Origin: UBA1724 sp963621575
GTDB taxonomy: Bacteria > Verrucomicrobiota > Lentisphaeria > Oligosphaerales > Oligosphaeraceae
Reading direction: 5' to 3'
NCBI GenBank assembly: GCA_963621575.1
Contig: CAVFEH010000007.1
Coordinates: forward strand, 31,103 to 95,102
Length of the DNA: 64,000 nucleotides
Both the position numbers and the translations under genes were made by a program. The notes under the pieces are model-generated. The model did not search any database. It was not told the DNA's origin and worked only from the letters and a program-made list of their open reading frames with translations. Shown piece by piece: positions 46,463 to 55,446 of this stretch (its first letter is position 1; every line of letters begins with the position of its first letter).

Positions 46463-47233
46463 CTACTTCCGTCCGCGGGACAGCCCCATGCCCGCACAGA
46501 CGAATTCGCTGGCGCGCAGGGCGATCTGGATGCCCAGGTGGTTCCGCACGGCGGGACGCACCTCCTGTGGCAGCGCCTCCCGCAGGACCCTCGCCTTCCC
46601 CTCCGGGGAGACGGCGAGCACGCCCCAGCCAGGCATGACCTCCTCCGGACGGACCACGCCCTCCGGCACCGCCAGGTAAAGGAGATCCCCCGCCTCGCTG
46701 CGGCGCAGGCGGTCCATACGGGTCCCACGGTAGAGCTTGTCCTCCAGCTCCCGGGCACGCTGGACGCACTTGAAATACTCCGGATTCCGGGTCTCCTCGT
46801 AGTGCCAGTCGGCATATTCCTCGAAGAGAGTGTGGTTGTCCCGCAGCTGGGGCTCCGTCCGGCGGATCTCCTCCTCCAGCGCCGCCTTGCGCGCCCGGCA
46901 CTGGCAGAGCTCCTCGAAAAGCAGGTCGGGATTGATGCTGGCCGCATAGCACTCCGCGCGGTCCAGCGCACAGACCACCAGGCAACTCCGCCGGACCTCC
47001 AGCAACCGGCGGCCGCCGTCCTGGCTCCGCGCACCGCTCCAGAAGGCCGCCACGTCCGCCAAATCCCCCGACAAGCCCGTCGGGACCTCCAGGCCCACCG
47101 CCAACTCACGGCCACCCCTCCCCTTGCCCAACCACGCAACCACCGCGCGGCGCAGCAAATGCCGCAGGCCCGCCGCACTCTGGCGCTGGCGTTCCGTGGG
47201 ACGCCGATACTTGATGTAGGGGATCCGGGCCAT
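46463..47233 (-). CDS. Unrecognised protein with MmcB-like C-terminal segment
   Basis: A 256-aa protein. It is charged and helical in the middle (CRARKAALEEEIRRTEPQLR, residues about 110-150). The C-terminal DLLYLAVPEGVVRPEEVMPG followed by WGVLAV resembles nuclease-fold proteins of the MmcB/COG5321 type, where a similar PPGxVPxEEVPxGWGL phrase occurs, but the catalytic residues are not clear. It is encoded 20 bases upstream of the TetR regulator and may be co-transcribed with the efflux genes. No function can be assigned. Confidence 0.6.
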   Translation of the reverse strand: MARIPYIKYRRPTERQRQSAAGLRHLLRRAVVAWLGKGRGGRELAVGLEVPTGLSGDLADVAAFWSGARSQDGGRRLLEVRRSCLVVCALDRAECYAASINPDLLFEELCQCRARKAALEEEIRRTEPQLRDNHTLFEEYADWHYEETRNPEYFKCVQRARELEDKLYRGTRMDRLRRSEAGDLLYLAVPEGVVRPEEVMPGWGVLAVSPEGKARVLREALPQEVRPAVRNHLGIQIALRASEFVCAGMGLSRGRK

Positions 47234-47275
47234 GGGGAGGGGGGATTGTCAGGTTGAGGAAATGGAAGAAGCCAA

Positions 47276-47312
47276 AAACAAAAAAATCCGGCAACTCATC
47301 GCTACCGGATTT
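47276..47312 (-). terminator. Terminator downstream of tRNA-Tyr
   Basis: Perfect 8-base arms AAATCCGG (47284-47291) and CCGGATTT (47305-47312) with a T-run on the - strand. It overlaps the promoter region of the 46463 gene only marginally. Confidence 0.85.
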
Positions 47313-47317
47313 CAAAA

Positions 47318-47402
47318 TGGTGGTGGGTCATGGATTCGGACCATGGAAAGCAAAGCTAGCAGATTTACAGTCTGCCCCCGTTGACCGCTTGGGTAACCCA
47401 CC
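47318..47402 (-). tRNA. tRNA-Tyr (GTA)
   Basis: 85 bases with a long variable arm and encoded CCA. Acceptor arms GGTGGGT/ACCCACC; anticodon loop CTGTAAA gives GTA. A TATAGA (- strand, 47435-47440) 33 bases upstream is a probable -10. Confidence 0.95.
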
Positions 47403-47509
47403 GGGAAAATGATTTGATCTACGCAAGACGATTTTCTATAATCTGCCGGGCGCGCAGATTAATTTAACGACCCTTCCACCGTTTTCAAATTCCAGACGCC
47501 TTTTTTCAC

Positions 47510-47550
47510 AAAAAAGGGAGGCCATGCCGCAGGCTCAGCCGCGGCATGGC
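47510..47550 (-). terminator. Terminator after glycosidase-like gene A
   Basis: Perfect 10-base arms at 47521-47530 and 47541-47550 followed on the - strand by CTCCC and a T-run. Confidence 0.8.
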
Positions 47551-47579
47551 ACTGGACAAGGGACGCTGGAAGCCGCCAG

Positions 47580-50500
47580 TCACGGAATCGGCACTTCACA
47601 GGGCTCCTCGTAAAGTGCGGCCTCCACGTTCAGCCAGGGATCTTCCCCGAATTTCGCCACCACTTCCGCCTTGACCCAGCGTCTGTCGGAGGGCTTTTGG
47701 ACCTGGATTTGGTCGTCAGAGAGGATGATGCGTCCATCGGAGAGCGTCAGGGAGAAGAGCGCTCCGCAGAAGGTCCCGCCGAGGACGGGGCCGAAGTCCG
47801 CGCAGTGGAGAAGGATCTCGTTCTCCCCCGCCTTGAGTTCCTTTGCGATATCGAGAGTAAAAGCCAAATCCCAGGCGCCCTGCCGCATGACCTCCTTTCC
47901 GTTGACGTAAGCCACGAAGCCGTTGTCCACGGAGGCGGCGAGCCAGGCGTGCTCCAGGGGCTTGTCGAGAGTCACGGGGATGCGGAAGATGGCCTGGGAA
48001 TTGGCCTTCTTGCCTTCACCGGGATACCAGATGCGGCTGGCCTTCCGGAAGTCCGCAGGCAGTTCCACGCGCTCCTTCACACGGCGGGTGGCGGGCATGG
48101 CGAGAGGCGCTGGCAGCGCGCGGCCGGCATCCGCCAGCACCAGCAATCCATAGGGCGGCAGAGAGAGGGCGAGGGTGCCATCGGCGGCGGGGCGGAAACG
48201 TGCGTCGGTGTTGACTTCCCGGAGCTCTGCGGGGAAGGCCCCGCGGAGAGTGAAGTCGGCCGCGTCGCCGGATTCATTGAGGAGGATCCAGAGGGCGCCG
48301 TCGGCATTCTCCTTGTGGCAGACACGGATCTGGCTCCCGGGGGCGCCGAGCAGCTCCACGTCCTTGGACGCGGGGGCAATGAGGATGGCGCTTAGGGAGT
48401 GGATCTCCTGGTTGACGGCCTTCAGGACGGCCAGGTATTCGTCATTCTGCTGGGGTCCCAGATTGAGTCCCCAGTAGAAGATTCCGGTGGCGCCGTGGGC
48501 AATGGACTCGTAGGCCATGTAGCGGGCCTCCGGGAGGGTGGGGAAGATCCGGACGGGCTGGTTGTAGAGGGTCCCCCACGCGAATGCCTGGAGGCTCATC
48601 CAGACGGGCTTCCGGCCGCGGACGGTCTCCTGGCAGATGTCGGTGTACTTGCCCACGCAGGACATCATCTTGTCCTCCAGGCCGGAGTGTCCGCTGGGCC
48701 CGGGAATGGGATAGATGTCCACGCCGTAGATGTCGCAGGCAAAGGAGAAGCCGCGGTTGCCGTCGGGGGTGCCCCGGGGCGCCTCGTTGAGGAAACAGGG
48801 ATGCTCGTCGTCCACATACTTCAGGAAACGCCGGTAGGCGCGGATGGTTTTGGAGGACTTCATGCCGCTCCAGGTGGGCTCGTCGGCGACAAACCATCCG
48901 AACATGGAGGGATGCCGGAGAACCTCGGCGTTCTCCGCGCGGATGGCTTCCCCCCGTGCGGGAAGGTCGGCCTCTGGCACATCAGCCAAATCGGCAGGCA
49001 TCCGGGGCATGCCGAAGAGCCCGAATTCGGCCAGGTCGTCCAGCTGGCGGGCATTGCACATGACCACGTCGAAACCCAGGTCCGCATGCATCCGGAAGGA
49101 CTCCCGGAGGGGGAGCACGCCGAAATTCCCCCAGGAGCAAATGGGGAAGACGGGGTTGCCGTCGATATGGAGGACGTTGTTCTCATCGAAGCGAATTTCC
49201 CTGGCGGCCTTCCCGCGGAGGGTGAAGGGGATTTCCTCCTCGGCCAGAATGGTGCCCTGCTCGTCCCGCAGAGTGGCCTTGAGAGGGTATTCGCCCAATT
49301 CCGCAGGCATGGGGAAGAAGAATTCCGCGGGGGCGTCCGCGGGGAAGACCAGTTCCTGCCCCCGGAAGGAGACCGTGATGGTGCCCACGGGGATGACGGA
49401 GTGGACCGTTCCGGAGAACTCCATGGCGGAGTCGCCGATCCGGGCGCCGTTGTGGTAAGAGAAGGGCGCGTCCAGCGCGATATCCATGAGCGCCACCTCG
49501 GAGAGGGTCTCGCCGAAGGCCACGTTGTCAAAGTAGACAATGCCGGCGCCGCGGGGCTCTCCCTGGAGAGTCACCTCCATGTCGCGGTCCGCAAGGAAGG
49601 TGACCTCCCGGCCACGCCAGTCGCCAGGGAGGGTGTCGCGCCAGCCCGCCGTGGCGGGAATCACCTCGCCGCGGTCATCCAGCACCGCGAAGCGGAACCA
49701 GGTGGCACGCTGAAGATCGGTGAAGGCCATGTCCTCGCCGCCCCGGACCTCATAGTCCAGACGGTAGATCTTCCCCTTCTTCACGGAAAGGCCGCCCTGG
49801 CGCAGGCCGGCGACGCCGGTCCGGCTGTCCAGGCGGGCGCACTGTCCGCGGGAGTCCCCCAGATCCGCCAGGCTCCAGCCCTCGCCCTCCCAGCCAAGGA
49901 CCCCCGCCGCAAAATCGCCATTCAGCAAGGCGCCGCGACGACGCTCCAGGATCGGACGGGCGAACTCCACAATGCCGGTCTCGCCCTTGGGAAGGGAGAG
50001 CACCGCCAGGGGACGCGACGCACCTCCGGGGGGAATCACAAAATCCATGGTCGCCATGCGCCACTCTTCCGCAGCCGGGACCCTCTTGTTGGCGATCTGG
50101 TAGGGCTCCATGCGCTCCACATAATACTCGATCTGCGTCCCGGGGGTGCCGCGGTAGAAGACCGTGTAGGCATACGGGACGCCCTCCTGGAAGTCGTCGG
50201 GGTTCATCAGGACGCCCTCGCGGCCGTCGGCGCTGCCCGTCACCCGCACGACGCCATTCCCCAGGAAATCCACGAAGCCGGGGTCGATGGTGCGCCAGCC
50301 GCCCTCCCCCGGCGCCAGCGCTGGAAGAAGATTCTCCGCCTCCGGCTTCACATTGGACAGGGACTCCTCCACCAAAACCAGCTGGGGATTCCGATACTGC
50401 AAGACACCCTTCGCGCCGGGGATTGCGGAGAGGACGGCGTAATAGACGCAGTCGCCCTCCTGGGGCGCCGTGGGCTCGAAAAAGAACTCCGCCGTCTGCC

Positions 50501-50834
50501 AGCGCGAGGCCCCCGTAATCTCCTTGCCGCCCAGAGAGGCCGGATAACTGTCACGCTCCAAATAGAAATACCCGCGGGTGGCGTCGTCGCTCCGGTATTC
50601 CACGGAGAAACGATAGGTGGCGCCGGGAATCATCAGGATCTCCGTCTGCTGGAGATAGCACCGCTCCCCGGGGTCCCCCGTCAAGGAAACCACATCCCCC
50701 TGAAAGGAGATGTTCACGGGGACACCCTGGTGCCAGGCCCCTGTGTCACGAAACTCCGGCTCCCGCAGCAGGTTCACGCCCTGGGCCGGCAAGGAAAGGC
50801 ACAGCAGAAGGAAAAGGAAAGAATACAGCTTCAT
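47580..50834 (-). CDS. Secreted multidomain glycosidase-like protein A
   Basis: A 1,084-aa protein with a signal peptide (residues 1-19). Three N-terminal jelly-roll, CBM-like domains (residues about 20-440, each with a GATYRFSVEYRS-type strand pair) are followed by a beta-sandwich (445-565) and a TIM-barrel region from about 565. The barrel starts RFDENNVLHIDGNPVFPICS, has MFGWFVADEPTW with Glu652 as the likely acid/base, and KPVWMSLQAFAWG and GIFYWGLNLGP later. The C-terminal domain (980-1084) resembles a rhamnosidase-type galactose-binding module. This looks like a clan GH-A enzyme acting on complex glycans; the family is not assignable. It is a paralogue of gene B (51976). Only 28 bases separate its start from a terminator, so it probably relies on read-through. 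Confidence 0.8.
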   Translation of the reverse strand: MKLYSFLFLLLCLSLPAQGVNLLREPEFRDTGAWHQGVPVNISFQGDVVSLTGDPGERCYLQQTEILMIPGATYRFSVEYRSDDATRGYFYLERDSYPASLGGKEITGASRWQTAEFFFEPTAPQEGDCVYYAVLSAIPGAKGVLQYRNPQLVLVEESLSNVKPEAENLLPALAPGEGGWRTIDPGFVDFLGNGVVRVTGSADGREGVLMNPDDFQEGVPYAYTVFYRGTPGTQIEYYVERMEPYQIANKRVPAAEEWRMATMDFVIPPGGASRPLAVLSLPKGETGIVEFARPILERRRGALLNGDFAAGVLGWEGEGWSLADLGDSRGQCARLDSRTGVAGLRQGGLSVKKGKIYRLDYEVRGGEDMAFTDLQRATWFRFAVLDDRGEVIPATAGWRDTLPGDWRGREVTFLADRDMEVTLQGEPRGAGIVYFDNVAFGETLSEVALMDIALDAPFSYHNGARIGDSAMEFSGTVHSVIPVGTITVSFRGQELVFPADAPAEFFFPMPAELGEYPLKATLRDEQGTILAEEEIPFTLRGKAAREIRFDENNVLHIDGNPVFPICSWGNFGVLPLRESFRMHADLGFDVVMCNARQLDDLAEFGLFGMPRMPADLADVPEADLPARGEAIRAENAEVLRHPSMFGWFVADEPTWSGMKSSKTIRAYRRFLKYVDDEHPCFLNEAPRGTPDGNRGFSFACDIYGVDIYPIPGPSGHSGLEDKMMSCVGKYTDICQETVRGRKPVWMSLQAFAWGTLYNQPVRIFPTLPEARYMAYESIAHGATGIFYWGLNLGPQQNDEYLAVLKAVNQEIHSLSAILIAPASKDVELLGAPGSQIRVCHKENADGALWILLNESGDAADFTLRGAFPAELREVNTDARFRPAADGTLALSLPPYGLLVLADAGRALPAPLAMPATRRVKERVELPADFRKASRIWYPGEGKKANSQAIFRIPVTLDKPLEHAWLAASVDNGFVAYVNGKEVMRQGAWDLAFTLDIAKELKAGENEILLHCADFGPVLGGTFCGALFSLTLSDGRIILSDDQIQVQKPSDRRWVKAEVVAKFGEDPWLNVEAALYEEPCEVPIP

Positions 50835-50861
50835 AATCTAAAAGTCCGCTCATGTACGCAC

Positions 50862-50899
50862 AAAAAGGCCCCACGAGCCTTGGCTTGGGGGCCTTTTTG
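50862..50899 (-). terminator. Terminator between prepilin-like gene 2 and glycosidase-like gene A
   Basis: AAAAAGGCCCC and GGGGCCTTTTT arms with inner AGCC/GGCT pairing; T-runs on both sides. It may attenuate rather than stop transcription into gene A. Confidence 0.85.
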
Positions 50900-50912
50900 C
50901 GTCATACGCTGC

Positions 50913-51692
50913 TTACTGCATGATGAGGTCGCCGCCGAGCTCAGACTGCAGGCCGGGGTACCAGTAGTACTGCTTGCGGAGAGGATAGCTGAAGTTGGGA
51001 GAAGCCTTTTGGTCGTTAATGGCCTCCACATGTCCGTCGCTGAAGGAGAAATTCATCATCTTGGAGTGACGGAAGTAGTAGCTGCTGGCAACCAGAGGCT
51101 GGTCCGCGCTGGTCCAGGGAAGAGCCTGGAAACCACCCTGGCTGGTTCCGTCGTAGATGTTGATGTGAAGGGAGGGATACTTGATGGAGGAGACGCGGTG
51201 CCAGGGGCAGGCCATCGTTCCATCATAGGTCCAGCCACTGGTGAAGCTCATGCCGATGCTGGCAGAATAGCCGATGTTGCCGTAGAGACGCTCGCTGGTG
51301 GGGCAGGAGGGGCAGTGCAGGATCTTGTGCCAGGCGGACTTGTCCTCGCCTGCGTCCAAATCCTTCGCCTTGGGATCCTTGTCATACCAGACGGACCAGT
51401 CCATCGGGGTCTCGGGAATCATGGGGTTGTAGCAGAACCAGGGACGATTGTTGCCCACGTCCTGCCCCCCGGTAAGATCCCACCCGGGCCCGAAGAGGAC
51501 GGGAGGCAGGTAGTCGTCGTAGTCGTTGGCGTAGAGGAGGTTGCCAAGCTGGATCTGCTTCAGGTTGTTGGTGCAGCTGATGGCACGGGCCTTCTCGCGG
51601 GCCTTGCTCAGGGCAGGCAGCAGCATGGCCGCCAAAATCGCGATGATCGCGATCACGACCAGCAACTCAATCAGGGTGAAAGATTTACGCAT
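50913..51692 (-). CDS. Prepilin-like protein 2 (H-x9-DG domain)
   Basis: A 259-aa protein. The first about 50 residues are identical or nearly so to genes 1 and 3 (MRKSFTLIELLVV start); the remainder diverges except for the C-terminal HSKMMNFSFSDGHVEA, an H-x9-DG motif. It is expected to be cleaved by the prepilin peptidase. The start at 51692 has AGGAG 7 bases upstream. Its promoter and decamer array are at 51751-51851. It lies between glycosidase-like genes B (upstream) and A (downstream), all on the - strand. Confidence 0.88.
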   Translation of the reverse strand: MRKSFTLIELLVVIAIIAILAAMLLPALSKAREKARAISCTNNLKQIQLGNLLYANDYDDYLPPVLFGPGWDLTGGQDVGNNRPWFCYNPMIPETPMDWSVWYDKDPKAKDLDAGEDKSAWHKILHCPSCPTSERLYGNIGYSASIGMSFTSGWTYDGTMACPWHRVSSIKYPSLHINIYDGTSQGGFQALPWTSADQPLVASSYYFRHSKMMNFSFSDGHVEAINDQKASPNFSYPLRKQYYWYPGLQSELGGDLIMQ

Positions 51693-51750
51693 TGTTTTTC
51701 TCCTGTTTGGGATTTCTCTTGGAAAGGATCGGCGCACGGGCGCCGTACAA

Positions 51751-51851
51751 AGTATACATACGCAATCCCCAAAACCACAAGAGCAAACAGCAGAAAAATA
51801 CGACAATTTTTGACCCCCCCCGACAACTCATGACAATTATTGACAATTCCA
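51751..51851 (-). promoter_or_regulatory. Promoter and five-unit 10-bp array of prepilin-like gene 2
   Basis: TTGTGG (51775-51780), 18-base spacer, TATACT (51751-51756) on the - strand. Units beginning GAC start at 51802, 51812, 51822, 51832 and 51842. The sequence is identical to copy 1 through the whole array. Confidence 0.72.
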
Positions 51852-51934
51852 AGAGATGTCATGAATTGTCGCAACCATAACAGCACCTTCCCGGACGTCC
51901 AAGCTCCCCCGGTTCTGGTTCCCCATCGACACGC

Positions 51935-51970
51935 AAAGGCCCCCGGGCCTTGCGGACCGGGGGCCTTTTT
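51935..51970. terminator. Terminator after glycosidase-like gene B
   Basis: A GC-rich hairpin (AAAGGCCCCCGG / CCGGGGGCCTTT) 6 bases after the stop of gene B. The better T-run is on the + strand side, but on the - strand a short T-run is also present. Confidence 0.7.
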
Positions 51971-51975
51971 GCGCC

Positions 51976-54900
51976 TTACAGCGGCAGCGCCATCTTCGTG
52001 GGTGCCGTGTAGAGGGCGGGTTCCACGCCGATCCAGGGTTCGGTGCCATACTTGCCCATGTTCTTTGCGGGGACCCAGGTTTTGTCCCCGGGGCGTTTTG
52101 CCTGGATCTTTTCGTCGGAGAGGATGACGCGTCCATCGGAGAGGGTCAGCGCGAAGAGGGCGCCGCAGGGCGCTCCGAAATCGACGGCGCGGAGGACGAT
52201 CTCGTTTTCGCCCACCTTGAGTTCCTTGGCGATGTCGACGGTCCAGGCCACATCCCACATGGACTGCCGCATGACCTCCCTGCCGTTCACGATGGCGGAG
52301 AAGGCGTCATCCATGGAGACCGCGAGCCAGGCATGCTCCAGGGGGGCGTCGAGGGTCACGGAGAAGCGGAAGTCGGCCCGTGCGCCGGTAGACTGGGATT
52401 TTCCGGGATACCAGATCCAGCTGGCCTTCATGAAGTCCGTGGGGAGCTCCACATGTTCCGTCAGACGGTGGGTGGCGGGCATGGCCTGGGGCTCCGGGAG
52501 GGGCTTTCCATCCTCCCTCAGGACCACCAGGTCGTAGGGCTGCAGCGCGAGGGAGAGAGTACCATCAGCCTGGGTCTGGAAGGTCTTTCCAGTGCAGATC
52601 TCGCGGAGGGTCCTGGGGAATTCGCCTTTGAGCTGGAAGGAGGCATTCTCGCCGGATTCGTTGAGGACGATCCAGAGGGAACCGGCGGCGTTGGCCTTGT
52701 GGCAGACACGGATTTGCGCAGCGCCGGGGCCCTCCACGGCCACATCACGGGTCTCGAGGGCAAGGAGGATGGCGGCGAATTGGTGGATTTCGGCGATGGT
52801 GGCCTTCAGGTCCGCCAGGAAGGCGTCGTCCTGCCGGGTGCCCAGGTCCAATCCCCAGTAGAAGAGTCCCGTGGCGCCGTGGGCGATGGCCTCGTAGGCC
52901 ATGTACCGGGACTGTTGGAGAGTGGGATAGACCACAGGGGGCTGGCGGTTGAAGCATCCCCACGCGAATCCCTGGAGAGTCATCCAGATGGGCTTGGAAT
53001 CCCGGACGGTCTCGCGGCAGATGTCGGTGTACTTGCCCACGCTGGTCATCATCTTGTCGTCGAGGCCGGAGTGCGCATTGGGCGCGGGGATGGGATAGAT
53101 GTCCACGCCGTAGACATCGCAGGACAACGAGAAGGGGCGGTTGTCGGCCACGGAGCCCCGGGGCGCCTCGTTGAGGAAGCAGGGGTGTTCGTCGTCCACG
53201 TATTTCAGGAGCCGCTCGTAGGCCTTCACGTATGGGGCGGCCTTCTCGCCGCGCCAGGCGGGCTCGTCGGTGACATACCACATCGCCATGGAGGGATGCT
53301 TCAGGACCTCCGCGTATTCCCTGCGGAGACCATCCACCTTCTCCAGATAGATGTCGTCCCGGGCCAGCTCCATGAGGGGCGCCAGGCCGATGATGGCCAT
53401 CATACCGAACTCGGCCACGTCGTCGATGTGCATGCGGTTGACCAGCACCATGTCGAAGCCCAGGTCGGCCTGCGCCTTCAGCCCCTCGCGGAAGGAAAGA
53501 TCGCCGCGGTGACCCCAGGAGCAGATGGGGAAGACGGGCCTGCCGTCGATGTGGAGGACATTGTTTTCATCGAAATGGAAATCCCGGGCGGCCTTCTTCC
53601 GGAGGGTGAAGGTCGTCTCGGCCTCGGCCAGGACCCCGCCCTGCTCGTCCCGCAGGGTGGCCTTGAGGGGGTATTCGCCCAATTCCGTGGGCACGGGGAA
53701 GGAGAATCCGGCGGGAGCGGGGAGCGGGAGGAGCTGTTCCTCGCCCCGGAAGGAGACCGTCAGCTCGGCGCCGGGCAGGGCGGCGTAGATCTTTCCGGTG
53801 AAGACCCCGGCGCCATCGTCCTCGCGGACGCCGTTGTGGTAGGAGAAGGGCGCGTCCAGAACGATCTCCAGCAGGGGCAGTTCGGAGAGGGTCTCGCCGA
53901 AGGTGATGTTGTCAAAGTTGACAATGCCGGGGTCCTTCAATTCCCCCTGGAGGGCGACCACCATGTCGCGGGACGCCACGAAGGTGACCTCCTTGTGCTG
54001 CCAGGAGGTCCCGAAGCAGTCCCGCCAGCCGCCGCATCCGGGAATCACCTGTCCCTTGTCGTCCAGGACGGCGATGCGGGACCACGTGGCGTTCTGGATG
54101 TCGGTGTAACGGTAGTCCTCGCCCCCGCGCACATCATATCCCAGACGGTAGATCCTCCCCTTCCGCACAAGGAGCCCGCCCTGGCGCAGCCAGGCGGCAT
54201 CGCGGCGGCCATCCAGACGGACGGCCGCGCCCAGGCTTCCACCAAAGTCCACGACCTCGGCATTGCGGTGCTCCCAGCCGGCCAGGCCGCTGGAGAAGTC
54301 GCCATTCACCAACACGCCATCCCGGCGGGTCAGCACGGGGTTGGCGAATTCCACGGTCCCTTTCGTGCCGGGGAGGGTGGAAAAGACCACGTAGTACTTG
54401 TCCGCCAGGCCGGGCTTGGCGGTAAACTCCAGCACGCCCTGCCGCCACTCCTCGGCGGCGGCGACGGTCTTGTGGGCGAAGTCCTGGGGGCTGACCCGTT
54501 CGAAGTAGACATCGGCCAGCGCGCCGGGAGTGCCGCGGTAGAGGAAAGTGAGAGTATACGGCGTGGCGTCCTGGAGGGGCAGCTCCCAGTATCCCACATG
54601 GGAGCGCCCACCGTCCCGTCCGGCGACCCGCGCCACGCCCTCTTGGGGGAAGGAGACATGCCCGGGATCGCTGGCCCGCCAGGCGCCACGACCCAACACC
54701 GGCTCGGGCAAGAGGTTGTCCGCGTCGTCATGCAGCGCCGCAAGGGACTCCTCCACCAATTCCAACTCCGGATTGCGGAACTGCAAGACCCCCGTCTCGC
54801 CGGGATTCGCGGAGACCACGGCGTAGTAGATGCAGTCGTCAGCGGCTTTGGCCGGCGGCTGCGGAACAAAGAGGCACTGCGCCGTCTGCCACTGGGAGGC

Positions 54901-55221
54901 CCCCCTCACAGTCTGACCGCCGCCATGGGGCGGCGTGCCACGCTCCAAATAGAAGAACCCGCCAGTGCCGTCGTCACTGCGGTATTCCACGGTGAAACGA
55001 TAGGTGGCGCCGGGAATCAGGTGCCGGCCGTGCTGCAGCAGGAAGCAGCGGTCAAGGGCGTCCCCCCGCAAGGAAACCACGTCGCCCTCCAGCGACACAT
55101 TCTCCGGAATGCCACGCTCCCAGCCCTTTCCGCCATCCGCAAACGACGGATTCTCCAGGATGTTCCGCGCCGCAAGAGACACGCAGAGAAAAAGGCAGAG
55201 GGAAAAGAGGGAAAACTTCAT
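51976..55221 (-). CDS. Secreted multidomain glycosidase-like protein B
   Basis: A 1,081-aa paralogue of gene A with the same architecture: signal peptide (1-22), three CBM-like jelly-rolls, beta-sandwich, TIM-barrel region and C-terminal galactose-binding-like module. The barrel begins HFDENNVLHIDGRPVFPICS and has MAMWYVTDEPAW, with Glu653 as the likely acid/base; YKDICRETV-like and PIWMTLQGFAWG segments match gene A. The start at 55221 is at the signal peptide; the open frame continues far upstream without sense. It has its own sigma70-like promoter (55316-55344), unlike gene A. Probably periplasmic or exported. Confidence 0.8.
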   Translation of the reverse strand: MKFSLFSLCLFLCVSLAARNILENPSFADGGKGWERGIPENVSLEGDVVSLRGDALDRCFLLQHGRHLIPGATYRFTVEYRSDDGTGGFFYLERGTPPHGGGQTVRGASQWQTAQCLFVPQPPAKAADDCIYYAVVSANPGETGVLQFRNPELELVEESLAALHDDADNLLPEPVLGRGAWRASDPGHVSFPQEGVARVAGRDGGRSHVGYWELPLQDATPYTLTFLYRGTPGALADVYFERVSPQDFAHKTVAAAEEWRQGVLEFTAKPGLADKYYVVFSTLPGTKGTVEFANPVLTRRDGVLVNGDFSSGLAGWEHRNAEVVDFGGSLGAAVRLDGRRDAAWLRQGGLLVRKGRIYRLGYDVRGGEDYRYTDIQNATWSRIAVLDDKGQVIPGCGGWRDCFGTSWQHKEVTFVASRDMVVALQGELKDPGIVNFDNITFGETLSELPLLEIVLDAPFSYHNGVREDDGAGVFTGKIYAALPGAELTVSFRGEEQLLPLPAPAGFSFPVPTELGEYPLKATLRDEQGGVLAEAETTFTLRKKAARDFHFDENNVLHIDGRPVFPICSWGHRGDLSFREGLKAQADLGFDMVLVNRMHIDDVAEFGMMAIIGLAPLMELARDDIYLEKVDGLRREYAEVLKHPSMAMWYVTDEPAWRGEKAAPYVKAYERLLKYVDDEHPCFLNEAPRGSVADNRPFSLSCDVYGVDIYPIPAPNAHSGLDDKMMTSVGKYTDICRETVRDSKPIWMTLQGFAWGCFNRQPPVVYPTLQQSRYMAYEAIAHGATGLFYWGLDLGTRQDDAFLADLKATIAEIHQFAAILLALETRDVAVEGPGAAQIRVCHKANAAGSLWIVLNESGENASFQLKGEFPRTLREICTGKTFQTQADGTLSLALQPYDLVVLREDGKPLPEPQAMPATHRLTEHVELPTDFMKASWIWYPGKSQSTGARADFRFSVTLDAPLEHAWLAVSMDDAFSAIVNGREVMRQSMWDVAWTVDIAKELKVGENEIVLRAVDFGAPCGALFALTLSDGRVILSDEKIQAKRPGDKTWVPAKNMGKYGTEPWIGVEPALYTAPTKMALPL

Positions 55222-55315
55222 AATGGCAAAACTTGGGGGAGGGGAAGGAGAATGGAGGTGGGACGAAGCCAGGGGATCCGTCAAATACGAATCCCGGGGG
55301 GCGCACGACGCGGCT

Positions 55316-55344
55316 ACTATAAAACAGTTGAGACGGCTCCGCAA
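55316..55344 (-). promoter_or_regulatory. Promoter of glycosidase-like gene B
   Basis: On the - strand TTGCGG (55339-55344), 17-base spacer, TATAGT (55316-55321). The predicted 5' leader is about 90 bases. Confidence 0.65.
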
Positions 55345-55390
55345 TGCATTCCCTGGCGCAGGGGAACAAAAGACGCCTGTCCGGAGAAAC

Positions 55391-55429
55391 AAAAAGGGCG
55401 TCCACAGCCGAAGAGAGCCAGGACGCCCC
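55391..55429 (-). terminator. Terminator after prepilin-like gene 3
   Basis: Perfect 8-base arms GGGCGTCC (55396-55403) and GGACGCCC (55421-55428), with T5 on the - strand. Confidence 0.85.
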
Positions 55430-55446
55430 GTTTCACGCTTCCGGCG

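Larger units (their letters stand above)
47580..51858 (-). repeat. Duplication unit 2: prepilin-like gene 2 plus glycosidase-like gene A
   Basis: One of two tandem units of about 4.3-4.5 kb with the same order: decamer array, promoter, prepilin-like gene, terminator, glycosidase-like gene. The first 165 coding bases and 165 upstream bases are near-identical between units; the glycosidase-like genes have diverged at protein level but align along their whole length. Confidence 0.8.

Noticed and set aside
48399..51833. A 1,144-codon open frame on the + strand
   Set aside because: Antisense to glycosidase-like gene A and prepilin-like gene 2.
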